A DNA stretch of 64,000 nucleotides, taken from Triticum aestivum (Eukaryota; Streptophyta; Magnoliopsida; Poales; Poaceae). The position numbers were made by a program, and so were the translations under genes. The stretch is taken from contig NC_057809.1 of the NCBI RefSeq assembly GCF_018294505.1, positions 509,682,741 to 509,746,740 of the forward strand. Direction: 5' to 3'. This document shows positions 10,155 to 21,131 of this stretch, in pieces; positions within the stretch are counted from its first letter, which is position 1; every line of letters begins with the position of its first letter. The notes under the pieces are model-generated. The model was not told where the DNA came from, searched no databases, and worked only from the letters and a program-made list of their open reading frames with translations.

Positions 10155-12511
10155 TGTCAGGACCCCAATCCTAAGTCACACCGATCTAGCATGTAACACA
10201 TCATATCACTTTGCGGCCTCACGCACGATATTCCCACGGGTGCCACCTTACCTGGCCCGGGACCGTTTGCGCCTTTTGGCTCACGTATATGATAGTGTCG
10301 CTAGCATCCATGTGACAGAGAACCCGGGCCGACATGACTAGTCGTAAACCCAAAGTGGCACTAACTTACAGGGACATGCATACATGACCCAGCAAGGAAC
10401 ATGTCGGTCATCAGCGAATGAATCTGGGCTGTAGCAGCTGGGCTAACAGGACTCCGGAGAATCCGAGATGTAGTAGGCTAAGAGAACTCCGGTAGACACC
10501 GCGTGACATTTCCCTGAAGGGACAGACACAAGAATGAAGAAGGACACAAGCCGGCTAGCCTAAGTGTTCTGGAGCAGTGGCAAGTTACCATGGCTCAGTG
10601 GAAGCACTAGGAGACATTTCCCGGTAAGGGAGGCTACAAAGGATAAACAACTAGGTTGTCAGATCCCACACATACCAAGCATTTCAAATCATGCACACAA
10701 TATGCTCGATATGTGCAAATACAACATGACATCACAACAAAACTCTACAACTCAAAGTATTTATTCATTAGGATCCAAAGAGCCAGATATTACAAACATG
10801 GGTCTGATGACCCAGCATTCAAGTCATACAAGCAAAAAGCACATGCGAAAGCTTAACTTATCTGAGTAGAGACAACTACAAATGGAAAAGACTAAGAAGC
10901 CTAACTATCTACAAGACCCTGCCGAGGGCACAAGATCGTAGCTGAGGTAACAAGCTAAATGTTGAAGTCCATGCGGAACTACTAGCGAGACTGAAGTCTC
11001 TCTGCAAAAACATAAATTAAGCAAACGTGTGTACAAATGTACACATGAAGACTTACATCAGAGCTAACTACATATGCATCGGTGTCAAGAAAGGGGGTGG
11101 TGGAGTTTAACGGCAGCAAGCCAGCTTTGAATCGGTGGCTATCCTAAACTACGACTGCAAGTAACTCTTTTGAGGTGGCGCACACAAGTCCACATATTCA
11201 CCATATCAATACACCACTATGGATCTTCTCCCGTCTCCCTATAAGAACGCCATCCATAGCACTCACGCTTATCTTGCGCATTATAGAGTATCCACTTTCA
11301 CTTGTCTATGAATAGTACAGGCAACCCAGAAGTCCTTTACCGCGGACGCGGCTATTCGAATAGAAGATGTTAACCCTGCAGGGGTGTACTTCTTCACACA
11401 TGCTCTCGCCACTTACTACCATGTACACATTGTGTATCTCGGCGACCTTCAAGCGGAAGCCTGGCGAGGGAGTCGGCCACGACCTGACTAACCACACAAG
11501 TCTCTAGTCTAGGTTTATTGCCTATTCGGGTTCCATCCGCAAGGAGATCTGGCCGGGGAGTCATTCACGGCCCCAAAATGAGAGCAGGGTTCCCGAGGCA
11601 CCAAACGGGCGTCTTGGTACATCGTGCCTCGTGTCTCTACCGCATCATAGCCCACTCCTAGGGTCAGCGCTACGCATGGCCCCCAACACATATCCTACAA
11701 ACACCAAAAACTAGTTGCAACTCCTGGACAAAGAATAAGGGCGGTTAATAAGTCGAGAGAGTCCATTAATGATCCCAATGTGTGGTAGTAGCTGTTAATG
11801 GATCACAAACACAGAACTCAGTTCCCGAGGATGGTTTCAATGAGACAACCCACCATGTACTCCTACATGGCCTCTCACCGCTACCTTTACCAAATCTTGT
11901 TCACACACTTAGCTCTCAACAGTCGGACATGTTCACAACTTTCCAATTCATCCCCGATGAATCAAACCTGACACAACTCTAAGCAATAGCAGACATGACA
12001 AACAAGCATGAATGAGTAGGCACATTAGGGCTCAAACAACTCCTACTCATGCTAGTGGGTTTCATCTATTTTACTGTGGCAATGACAGGTCATGCAGAGG
12101 AAAGGGGTTCAACTACCGCAACATTTATCAATTGAATCGCTGTTGTCCTAATGTAGTAAAAGAGAGCAGGAGCGAGAGAGTGGGATTGTATCGGAATGAA
12201 CAAGGTGGTTCTGCTTGCCTGGCACTTCTGAAGATAGTATAGTTCTTCATCATTATCATCAATCTCATCGTCGGAACCATGTCTACTGAGAGGGGACAAA
12301 TACCGGCAACAGATAAGGAACACAATCAATGCAATGCAACAATATGATGCATGATCATGACATGGCAACATGCTGGTCTTTGGGCTAATGCAACTAGCAA
12401 CCATTTAAATGAAGTCCATATGAACCAAGGGTTCATATGCAAACTCCATATTTAGCATTTAAAATGCCATTATCATGTTTTCACTTATACAGTGGGCATA
12501 AGTTGGTTGAA
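10155..12511 (-). repeat. Family X chromovirus LTR, truncated (solo or 3' LTR)
   Basis: It starts tgtcaggacccc and aligns along its length with the outer family X LTR (32829-34548 continuing at 48615) and with the inner LTRs. It covers roughly the first 2.36 kb of a 4-kb LTR and stops where the Athila-like LTR begins at 12512. No primer-binding site is adjacent at 10154, so this edge faces flanking DNA. It contains the uninterrupted site atggcctctcaccgc near 11870 that the inner family X element has entered in the outer copy. No coding sequence. Confidence 0.85.
12417..12439. repeat. Conserved LTR hairpin, family X (left copy)
   Basis: Perfect 10-bp stem catatgaacc / ggttcatatg with loop aag. 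The equivalent hairpins at 36792-36812, 46801-46821 and 49136-49158 differ by compensatory pair changes. Confidence 0.7.
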
Positions 12512-12579
12512 TGCTACCTGTTGAGCATTGTGTTGGTTTTGCCTTGAAGAGGAAAGGGTGATGCAGTAGAGCAGCATAA

Positions 12580-12584
12580 GTATT
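12580..12584. repeat. Target site duplication gtatt, left side of Copia element
   Basis: gtatt here is repeated exactly at 21127-21131, directly flanking the two LTR ends. Confidence 0.95.
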
Positions 12585-14231
12585 TGAAGGAAATATTCCC
12601 TAGAGGCAATAATAAAGTTATTATTTATTTCCTTATAACATGATAAATGTTTATTATTCATGCTAGAATTGTATTAACCGGAAACATGATACATGTGTGA
12701 ATACATAGACAAATAGAGCGTCACTAGTATGCCTCTACTTGACTAGCTCGTTAATCAAAGATGGTTATGTTTCCTAGCCATAGACAAAGAGTTGTCATTT
12801 GATTAACGGGATCACATCATTAGGAGAATAATGTGATTGACTTGACCCATTCTGTTAGCTTAGCACTTGATCGTTTATTTTGTCGCTATTGCTTTCTTCA
12901 TGACTTATACATGTTCCTATGACTATGAGATTATGCAACTCCCGTTTACCAGAGGAACACTTTGTATGCTACCAAATGTCACAACGTAACTAGGTGATTA
13001 TAAAGGTGCTCTACAGGTGTCTCGGAAGGTACTTGTTGGGTTGGCGTATTTCAAGATTAGGATTTGTCACTCTGATTGTCGGAGAAGTATCACTGGGCCC
13101 ACTCGGTAATACACATCACTTAAGCATTGCAAGCATTGCAACTAATGAGTTAGTTGCGGGATGATGTGTTACGGAACGAGTAAAGAGACTTTCCGGTAAC
13201 GAGATTGAACTAGGTATTGAGATACCAATGATTGAATCTCGGGCAAGTAACATACCGATGACAAAAGGAACAACGTATGTTGTTATGCGGTTTGACGGAT
13301 AAATATCTTCGTAGAATATGTAGGAGCCAATATGAGCATCTAGGTTCCGCTATTGGTTATTGACCGGAGACGTGTCTCGGTCATGTCTACATAGTTCTCG
13401 AACCCGTAGGGTCCGCACGCTTAAAGTTCGATAACGGTTATATTATGAGTTTATGGTTTTTGATGTACCGAAGGTAGTTTGGAGTCTCAGATGTGATCAC
13501 CGACATCATGAGGAGTCTCGAAATGTTTGATACATAAAGATCGATATATTGGACGACTATATTTGGATACTGGAATGGTTCCGGGTGAGATCGGGATAAT
13601 ACCGGAGCACCGGGAGGTTATCGGAACCCCTCGGGAGGTATATGGTCCTTAATGGGCTTTAGTGGAAAGGAGGGGAAAGGAGCAAGGGAGGGGGCGCGCC
13701 CCCCAAGCCTAATCCGAATTGGGAGGGGGGCCGGCCCCCCTTTCCTTCCTCCCTCCTTCCTCTTCCTCCCCTTGGCCGGCCCTCTCCTCCCCTCCTTTAT
13801 ATACAGAGGAGAGGGGCGCCCCATAGACACAACAATTGATCTCTTGGATCTTTTAGCCATGTGCGGTGCCCCTCTCCACCATAGTCCACCTCGATAATAT
13901 TGTATCAGTGCTTAGGCGAAGCCCTGCGACAGTAGAACATCAACATCGTCGCCACGCCGTCATGCTGACGGAACTCTCCCTCAAAGCTCGGCTGGATCAG
14001 AGTTCGAGGGACGTCATCAAGTTGAACGTGTGCGGAACTCGAAGGTGCCGTGCGTTCAGTACTTGATCGGTTGGATCATGAAGACGTACGACTACATCAA
14101 CCGCGTTGTGCTAACGCTTCCGCTTTCTGTCTACGAGGGTACGTGGACACACTCTCCCCTACCGTTGCTATGCATCACCATGATCTTGCGTGTGCGTAGG
14201 AATTTTTTTGAAATTACTACGTTCTGCAACA
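12585..14231 (+). repeat. 5' LTR of the Copia element
   Basis: 1647 bp, starting tgaaggaaat and ending tctgcaaca. A TATA box (tttatatac) is at 13796-13804. Relative to the 3' LTR it lacks an 81-bp GC-rich segment that contains a 13-bp palindromic arm pair. Both LTRs begin TGAAGG rather than TGTTGG, so the terminal inverted repeat with the closing CCAACA is imperfect in both. Confidence 0.93.
13796..13804 (+). promoter_or_regulatory. TATA box of Copia 5' LTR
   Basis: tttatatac in a GC-rich pyrimidine-rich context; the matching ctatatac is at 20692-20699 in the 3' LTR. Likely core promoter of the element RNA. Confidence 0.7.
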
Positions 14232-14232
14232 G

Positions 14233-14244
14233 TGGCATCCGAGC
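14233..14244 (+). promoter_or_regulatory. Primer-binding site (initiator Met tRNA type)
   Basis: tggcatccgagc, one base after the 5' LTR. It is a two-mismatch version of the usual TGGTATCAGAGC complementary to plant initiator Met tRNA. Confidence 0.85.
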
Positions 14245-15363
14245 AAGGTTATATGCGTTGATGTTATATGCATGAGTAGAACACTAGTGAGTTGTGGGCG
14301 ATACAAGTCATACTGCTTACCAGCATGCCATACTTTGGTTCGGCGGTATTGTTGGATGAAGCGGCCCGGACCGACATTACGCGTACGCTTATGCGAGACT
14401 AGTTCTACCGACGTGCTTTGCACACAGGTGGCTGGCGGGTGTCAGTTTCTCCAACTTTAGTTGAACCGAGTGTGGCTACGTCCGATCCTTGAGAAGGTTA
14501 AAACAACACTAACTTGACGAACTATCGTTGTGGTTTTGATGCATAGGTAAGAACGGTTCTTGCTCAGCCCGTAGCAGCCACGTAAAACTTGCAACAACAA
14601 AGTAGAGGATGTCTAACTTGTTTTTGGAGGGCATGTTGTGATGTGATATGGTCAAGACATGATGCTATATTTTATTGTATGAGATGATCATGTTTTGTAA
14701 CCGAGTTATCGGCAACTGGCAGGAGCCAAATGGTTGTCGCTTTATTGTATGCAATGCAATCGCCCTGTAATTGCTTTACTTTATCACTAAGCGGTAGCGA
14801 TAGTCGTAGAAGCAATAGTTGGCGAGACAACAACGATGCTATAATGGAGATCAAATTGTCGCGCTGGTGACGATGGTGATCATAACGGTGCTTCGAAGAT
14901 GGAGATCACAAGCATAAGATGATGATGGCCATATCATATCACTTATATTGATTGCATGTGATGTTTATATTTTATGCATCTTATTTTTCTTTGATTGACG
15001 GTAGCATTATAAGATGATCTCTCACTAAATTTCAAGATAAAATTGTTCTCCCTGAGTATGCACCGTTCCCAAAGTTCGTCGTGCCCAGACACCACGTGAT
15101 GATCGGGTGTGATAAGCTCTACGTCCATATACAACGGGTGCAAGACAGTTTTGCACACGCAGAATACTCAGGTTAAACTTGACGAGCCTAGCATATGCAG
15201 ATATGGCCTCGGAACACTGAGACCGCAAGGTCGAGCATGAATCATATAGTAGATATGATCAACATAGTGATGTTCACCATTGAAAACAACTCCATTTCAC
15301 GTGATGATCGGTTATGGTTTAGTTGATTTGGATCACGTGATCACTTAGATGATTAGAGGGATG
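14245..15363 (+). other. Copia untranslated leader
   Basis: About 1.1 kb between PBS and gag. No supported frame on either strand. Long leaders of this kind normally hold the packaging and dimerisation signals in BARE-like elements. It ends at a perfect inverted repeat touching the gag ATG. Confidence 0.7.
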
Positions 15364-15420
15364 TCTATCTAAGTGGGAGTTCTTTAGTAATACGATTAAT
15401 TGAACTCCCACTTAGATAGA
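15364..15420 (+). repeat. Perfect 19-bp inverted repeat ending at the gag start codon
   Basis: Arm 15364-15382 (tctatctaagtgggagttc) is the exact reverse complement of arm 15402-15420, with a 19-nt loop. The final base of the second arm is the A of the gag ATG. In RNA this would be a very stable stem at the start codon. Confidence 0.9.
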
Positions 15421-16304
15421 TGGCTCGTGTTGTTGTTCCGTTGAATTTTAATGTGTTCCTTGAGAAAGCAAAGTTGAAAGATGATGGTAGCAATTACACG
15501 GACTGGGTCCTAACTTGAGGATTATTCTCATTGCTGCACAGAAGAATAATGTCCTGGAAGCATCGCTAAGTGCCAAACCTGTTGTAGGAGAAACACTAGA
15601 TGTTATGAACACCTGGTGACTACTCGATAGTTCAGTGTGCCATGCTTTCCGGCTTAGAACCAGGACTTCAACGACGTTTTGAACGTCATGGAGCATGTGA
15701 GCTGTTCCAGGAGTTGAAGTTAATATTTCAAGCAAATGCCCGGATTGAGAGATATGAAGTCTCCAATAAGTTCTATAGCTACAAGATGGAGGAGAATAGT
15801 TCTGTCAGTGAGCATATACTCAAAATGTCTGGGTATCATAATCACTTGACTCAACTGGGAGTTAATATTCCTGTTGATAGTGTCATTGACAGAGTTCTTC
15901 AATCACTACCACCAAGCTACAAGAGCTTCATGATGAACTATAATATGCAAGGGATGAATAAGACAATTCCCGAGCTCTTCGCAATGCTAAAGGCTGCGGA
16001 GGTAGAAATCAAAAAGGAGCATCAAATGTTGATGGTCAATAAGACCGCTAGTTTCAAGAAAAAGGGCAAAGGGAAGAAGAAGGGGAACTTCAAGAAGAAC
16101 ATCAAACAAGTTGCTGCTCAGGAGAAGAAACCCAAGTTTGGACCTAAGCCTGAGACTGAGTGCTTCTACTGCAAACAGACTGGTCACTGGAAGCGGAGCT
16201 GCCCCAAGTATTTGGCGGATAAGAAGGATGGCAAGGTGAACAAAGGTATATGTGATATACATGTTATTGATGTGTACCTTACCAGAGCTCGCAGTAGCAC
16301 CTAG
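15420..16304 (+). pseudogene. Copia gag (capsid and nucleocapsid), broken
   Basis: ATG at 15420 opens MARVVVPLNFNVFLEKAKLKD. A 1-bp loss near 15507 makes an early stop in TWVxNLR-like sequence, and a second short deletion near 15617 disturbs the next segment. From 15642 the frame is open: capsid-like helices (LEPGLQRRFERHGACELFQELK ... SVSEHILKMSGYHNHL) and then a basic linker (FKKKGKGKKKGNFKKN). The CCHC zinc knuckle CFYCKQTGHWKRSCPK is at 16161-16208. The frame ends at TAG 16302-16304, just before the protease. Gag forms the cytoplasmic particle that packages the RNA. The hairpin over the ATG is a further obstacle to translation. Confidence 0.92.
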
Positions 16305-17578
16305 GTATTTGATACTGGTTCTGTTGCTAATATTTGCAACTCGAAATAGGGACTATGGATTAAGCGAACACTAGCTAAGGACGAGGTGACGATGCGCGTG
16401 GGAAAAGGTTCCAAAGTTGATGTGATCGCCGTCGGCATGCTACCTCTACATCTCCCTTCGGGATTAGTTTTAGACCTAAATAATTGTTATTTGGTGCCAG
16501 AGTTGAGCATGAACATTATATCAGGATCTTGTTTAATGCGAGACGGTTATTCATTTGAATCTGAGAATAATGGTTGTTCTATTTATATGAGTAATATCTT
16601 TTATGGTCATGCACCCTTGAAGAGTGGTCTATTTTTGATGAATCTCGATAGTAGTGATACACATATTCATAATGTTGAAGCCAAAAGATGCAGAGTTGAT
16701 AATGATAGTGCAACTTATCTGTGGCACTACCGTTTGGGTCATACTGGTATAATGCGCATGAAGAAACTCCATATTGATGGACTTTTGGAATCACTTGATT
16801 ATGAATCACTTGGTACTTGCGAACCATGCCTCATGGGCAAGATGATTAAAACGCCGTTCTCTGGAACTATGGAGCGAGCAACTGATTTGTTGGAGATCAT
16901 ACATACTGATGTATGTGGTCCAATGAATATTGAGGCTCGCGGCAGGTATCGTTATTTTCTCACCTTCACATATGATTTAAGCATATATGGGTATATCTAC
17001 TTAATGAAACATAAGTCTGAAACATTTGAAAAGTTCAAAGAATTTCAGAGTGAAGTTGAAAATCATCGTAACAAGAAAATAAAGTTTCTACGATCTGATC
17101 GTGGAGGAGAATATTTGAGTTACGAGTTTGGTCTACATTTGAAACAATGCGGAATAGTTTCGCAACTCACGCCACCCGGAACACCACAGCGTAATGGTGT
17201 GTCCAAATGTCGTAATCGTGCTTTACTAGATATGGTGCGATCTATGATGTCTCTTACTGATTTACCGCTATCATTTTGGGGTTATGCTTTAGAGACGGCC
17301 GCATTCACGTTAAATAGGGCACCATAAAAATCCGTTGAGACGACACCTTATGAAATATGGTTTGGCAAGAAACCAAAGTTGTCGTTTCTTAAAGTTTGGG
17401 GCTGCGATACTTATGTGAAAAAGCTTCAAACTGATAAGCTCGAACCCAAATCGGAAAAATGTGTCTTCATAGATACCCAAAAGAAACAGTTGGGTACACC
17501 TTCTATCACAGATCCGAGGGCAAGACATTCGTTGCTAAGAATGGATCCTTTCTAGAGAAGGAGTTTCTCTCGAAATAA
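16305..17578 (+). pseudogene. Copia protease and integrase, broken
   Basis: In frame with gag after the TAG. The protease active site VFDTGSVANICNS lies at 16305-16343 (DTG at 16311-16319), and TAG follows at 16347-16349. Integrase follows: GAG-pre-integrase finger (LWHYRLGHTGIMRMKKLHIDGL ... CEPCLMGKM), first catalytic Asp in HTDVCGPM, second Asp in LRSDRGGEYLS. The third residue is changed: QRNGVSKCRNRAL has Lys where NGVxERxNR requires catalytic Glu. TAA at 17325-17327, a 1-bp loss near 17471 and TAA at 17576-17578 close the region. Even a repaired frame would give inactive integrase. Confidence 0.93.
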
Positions 17579-19311
17579 GTGAGTGTGAGGAAAGTAGAAA
17601 TTGATGAGGTAACAGTACCTGCTCCCTTATTAGAAAGTAGTTCATCACATAAACTAGTTCCTGTGACGTCTACACCAATTAGTGCGGAAGTTAATGATGA
17701 TGATCATGAAACTTCAGATCAAGTTGTTACTGAACCTCATAGGTCAAACAGTGTAAGATCCACACCAGAGTGGTACGGTAATCCTGTTCTGGAGGTTATG
17801 TTGCTAGACCATGACGAACCTACGAACGATGAAGAAGCGATGGTGAGCCCAGATTCCGCAAAATGGCTTGAAGCCATGAAATCTGAGATGGGATCCATGT
17901 ATGAGAACAAAGTGTGGACTTTGGTTGACTTGCCCGATGATCGGCAAGCCATTGAGAATAAATGGATCTTCAAGAACAAGAACGACGCTGATGGTAATGT
18001 TATTGTCTATAAAGCTTGACTTGTTGCAAAAGGTTTTCAACAACTTCAAGGGATTGACTACGATGAGACCTTCTCACCCGTAGCGATCCTTAAGTATGTC
18101 CGAATCATGTTAGCAATTGCCGCATTTTATGATTATGAAATTTGGCAAATGGATGTCAAAACTGCATTCCTGAATGGATTTCTGGAAAAAGAGTTGTATA
18201 TGATGCAACCAGAAGGTTTTGTCGATCCAAAGGGAGCTAATAAAGTGTGCAAGCTCTAGCGATCTCGGAGTTGGAATAACGTTTTGATAGTGTGATCAAA
18301 GCATATGGTTTTATACAGACTTTTGGAGAAGCCTGTATTTACAAGAAAGTGAGTGGGAGCTCTGTAGCATTTCTGATATTATATGTGGATGACATATTAT
18401 TGACTGGAAATGATATAGAATTTCTGGATAGCATAAAAGGATATTTGAATAAGAAATTTTCAATGAAAGACCTCGGTGAAACTCCTTATATATTGGGCAT
18501 CAAGATCTATAGAGATAGATCGAGACGCTTAATTGGACTTCCACAAAGCACATACCTTGACAAAGTTTTGAAGAAGTTCAAAATGGATCAAGCAAAGAAA
18601 GGGTTCTTGCCTGTGTTACAAGGTGTGAAGTTGAGTAAGACTCAATGCCCGACCACTTCAAAAGATAGAGAGAAAATGAAAGATGTTCCCTATGCTTCAG
18701 CCATAGGCTCTATCATGTATGCAATGCTGTGTACCAGACCTGATGTGTGCCTTGCTATTAGTTTAGCAGGGAGGTGCCTAAGTAATCCAGGAGTGGATCA
18801 CTGGACAGCGGTCAAAAACATCCTGAAATACCTGAAAAGGACAAAGGATATTTTTCTCGTTTATGGAGGTGACAAAGAGCTCGTCGTAAATGGTTACGTC
18901 GATGCAAGCTTTAACACTGATTCGGGCGATTCTAAATCGCAAACTGGATACGTGTTTTTGTTAAACGGTGGAGCTGTCAGTTGGTGCAGTTCTAAACAAA
19001 GCGTCGTAGCGGGATCTACATGTGAAGTGGAGTACACAGCTTCTTCGGAAGTAGCAAATGAAGGAGTCTGGATGAAGGAGTTCATATCCGATCTAGGAGT
19101 CATACCTAGTGCATCGGGTCCAACGAAAATCTTTTGTGACAATACTGGTGAAATTGCTTTGGCAAAAGAATCCAGATTTCACAAGAGAACCAAGCACATC
19201 AAGAGACGCTTAAACTCCATCCGGGATCAAGTACAAGTGGGAGACATAGAGATTTGCAAGATACATACGGATCTGAATGTTGCAGACCCATTGACCAAGC
19301 CGCTTCCATGA
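17579..19311 (+). pseudogene. Copia reverse transcriptase and RNase H, broken
   Basis: It starts in the integrase-RT linker. RT begins at SAKWLEAMKSEMGSMYENKVWTLV. TGA at 18017-18019 falls in a spot where Arg is expected (YKAR). QMDVKTAFLNGFL follows, then TAG at 18256-18258 and a missing stretch where Copia RTs have the YGLxQA motif (KL-stop-RSRSWN), then another frameshift. From 18292 the frame is open to 19311: YVDD at 18382-18393 and the RNase H region (GYVDASFNTDSGDSKSQTGY ... KQSVVAGSTCEVEYTASSE). The ending TGA is probably a mutated CGA, since sequence typical of the family continues after it. Confidence 0.93.
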
Positions 19312-19398
19312 GCAAAACATGATCAGCACCAAGGCTCCATGGGTGTTAGAATCATTACTATGTAATCTAAATTATTGACTCTAGTGCAAGTGAGAGAC

Positions 19399-21126
19399 TG
19401 AAGGAAATATGCCCTAGAGGCAATAATAAAGTTATTATTTATTTCCTTATATCATGATAAATGTTTATTATTCATGCTAGAATTGTATTAACCAGAAACA
19501 TGATACATGTGTGAAGACATAGACAAATAGAGCGTCACTAGTATGCCTCTACTTGACTATCTCGTTAATCAAAGATGGTTATGTTTCCTAGCCATACACA
19601 AAGAGAGGTGTCATTTGATTAACGGGATCACATCATTAGGAGAATGATGTGATTCACTTGACCCATTCCGCTAGCTTAGCACTTGATCGTTTAGTTTGTT
19701 GCTATTGCTTTCTTCATGACTTATACATGTTCCTATGACTATGAGATTATGCAACTCCCATTTACCAGAGGAACACTTTGTGTGCTACCAAACGTCACAA
19801 CGTAACAAGGTGATTATAAAGGTGCTCAACAGGTGTCTCCAAAGGTACTTGTTGGGTTGGCGTATTTCGAGATTAGGATTTGTCACTCCGATTGTCGGAG
19901 AGGTATCTCTGGGCCCACTCGGTCATACACATCACTTAAGCCTTGCAAGCATTGCAACTAATGAGTTAGTTGCGGGATGATGTGCTACGGAACAAGTAAA
20001 GAGACTTGCCGGTAATGAGATTGAACTAGGTATTGAGATACCGACGATCGAATCTCGGGCAAGTAACATACCGATGACAAAAGGAACAACGTATGTTGTT
20101 ATGCGGTTTGACCGATAAAGATCTCCGTAGAATATGTAGGAGCCAATATGAGCATCCAGGTTCCATTATTGGTTATTGACCGGAGACGTGTCTTGGTCAT
20201 GTCTACATAGTTCTCGAACCCGTAGGGTCCGCACGCTTAAAGTTCGATGATAGTTATATTACGAGTTTATGGTTTTTGATGTACCGAAGGTAGTTCGGAA
20301 TCTCGGATGTGATCACGGACATGATGAGGGGTCTCGAAATGTTCGAGACATAAAGATGGATATATTGGACGACTATATTTGGATACCGGAATGGTTCCGG
20401 GTGAGATCGGGATAATACCGGAGCACCGGGAGGTTATCTGAACCCCCCCGGGAGGTATATGGGCCTTAATGGACTTTAGTGGAGAGGAGGGGAAAGGAGC
20501 AAGGGAGGGGGCGCGCCCCCCAAGCCCAATCCGAATTGGGAGGGGGTCGGCCCCCTTTCCTTCCTCCCTCCTTCCTCTTCCTTCCCTCTCTCTCTCCGAA
20601 TAGGAAAAGGAGGAGTCCTACTCCCGGTTGGAGTAGGACTCCCCCCTTGGGCGCGCCTCCTCCCCTTGGCCGGCCCTCTCCTCCCCTCCTCTATATACGG
20701 ACGATAGGGGCACCCCATAGACACAACAATTGATCTCTTGGATCTTTTAGTTGTGTGCGGTGCCCCTCTCCACCATAGTCCACCTCGATAATATTGTAGC
20801 GGTGCTTAGGCGAAGCCCTGCGATAGTAGAACATCAACATCGTCACCACGCCGTCATGCTGACGAAACTCTCCCTCAAAGCTCGGCTAGATCGGAGTTCG
20901 AGGGACGTCATCGAGTTGAACGTGTGTAGAACTCGGAGGTGTCATGCGTTCGGTACTTGATTGGTCGGATTGTGAAGACGCACAACTACATCAACCGTGT
21001 TGTGCTAACGCTTCCGCTTTCGGTCTACGAGGGTACGTGGACACACTCTCCCCTCTCGTTGCTATGCATCACCATGATCTTGCGTGTGCGTAGGATTTTT
21101 TTTTGAAATTACTATGTTCCCCAACA
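19399..21126 (+). repeat. 3' LTR of the Copia element
   Basis: 1728 bp, tgaaggaaat to ccccaaca. The purine-rich PPT-like gcaagtgagagac directly precedes it (19386-19398). It has 81 bp more than the 5' LTR around 20584-20665, including arms ggagtcctactcc and ggagtaggactcc. It is followed by gtatt at 21127-21131. Confidence 0.93.
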
Positions 21127-21131
21127 GTATT
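21127..21131. repeat. Target site duplication gtatt, right side of Copia element
   Basis: Exact copy of 12580-12584. Confidence 0.95.

Larger units (their letters stand above)
12585..21126 (+). mobile_element. Copia element, BARE/Angela-like, full-length but defective
   Basis: 8542 bp on the plus strand, bounded by a perfect gtatt duplication. Order: 5' LTR, PBS, 1.2-kb leader, gag, protease, integrase, RT, RNase H, PPT, 3' LTR, which is the Copia domain order. By eye the two LTRs differ at about a dozen positions in their first 330 bp, so the insertion is not recent. An 81-bp length difference separates the LTRs. The polyprotein has at least six stops, several frameshifts and loss of the integrase catalytic Glu. 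The family name is recalled, not searched. Confidence 0.95.

Noticed and set aside
13618..13897. Open frames on both strands in the Copia LTR around the GC-rich promoter region
   Set aside because: Low-complexity Gly/Pro/Arg translations in LTR sequence; the 3' LTR does not preserve them.
18894..19142. Minus-strand frame opposite the Copia RNase H
   Set aside because: Shadow of the real plus-strand RNase H frame.
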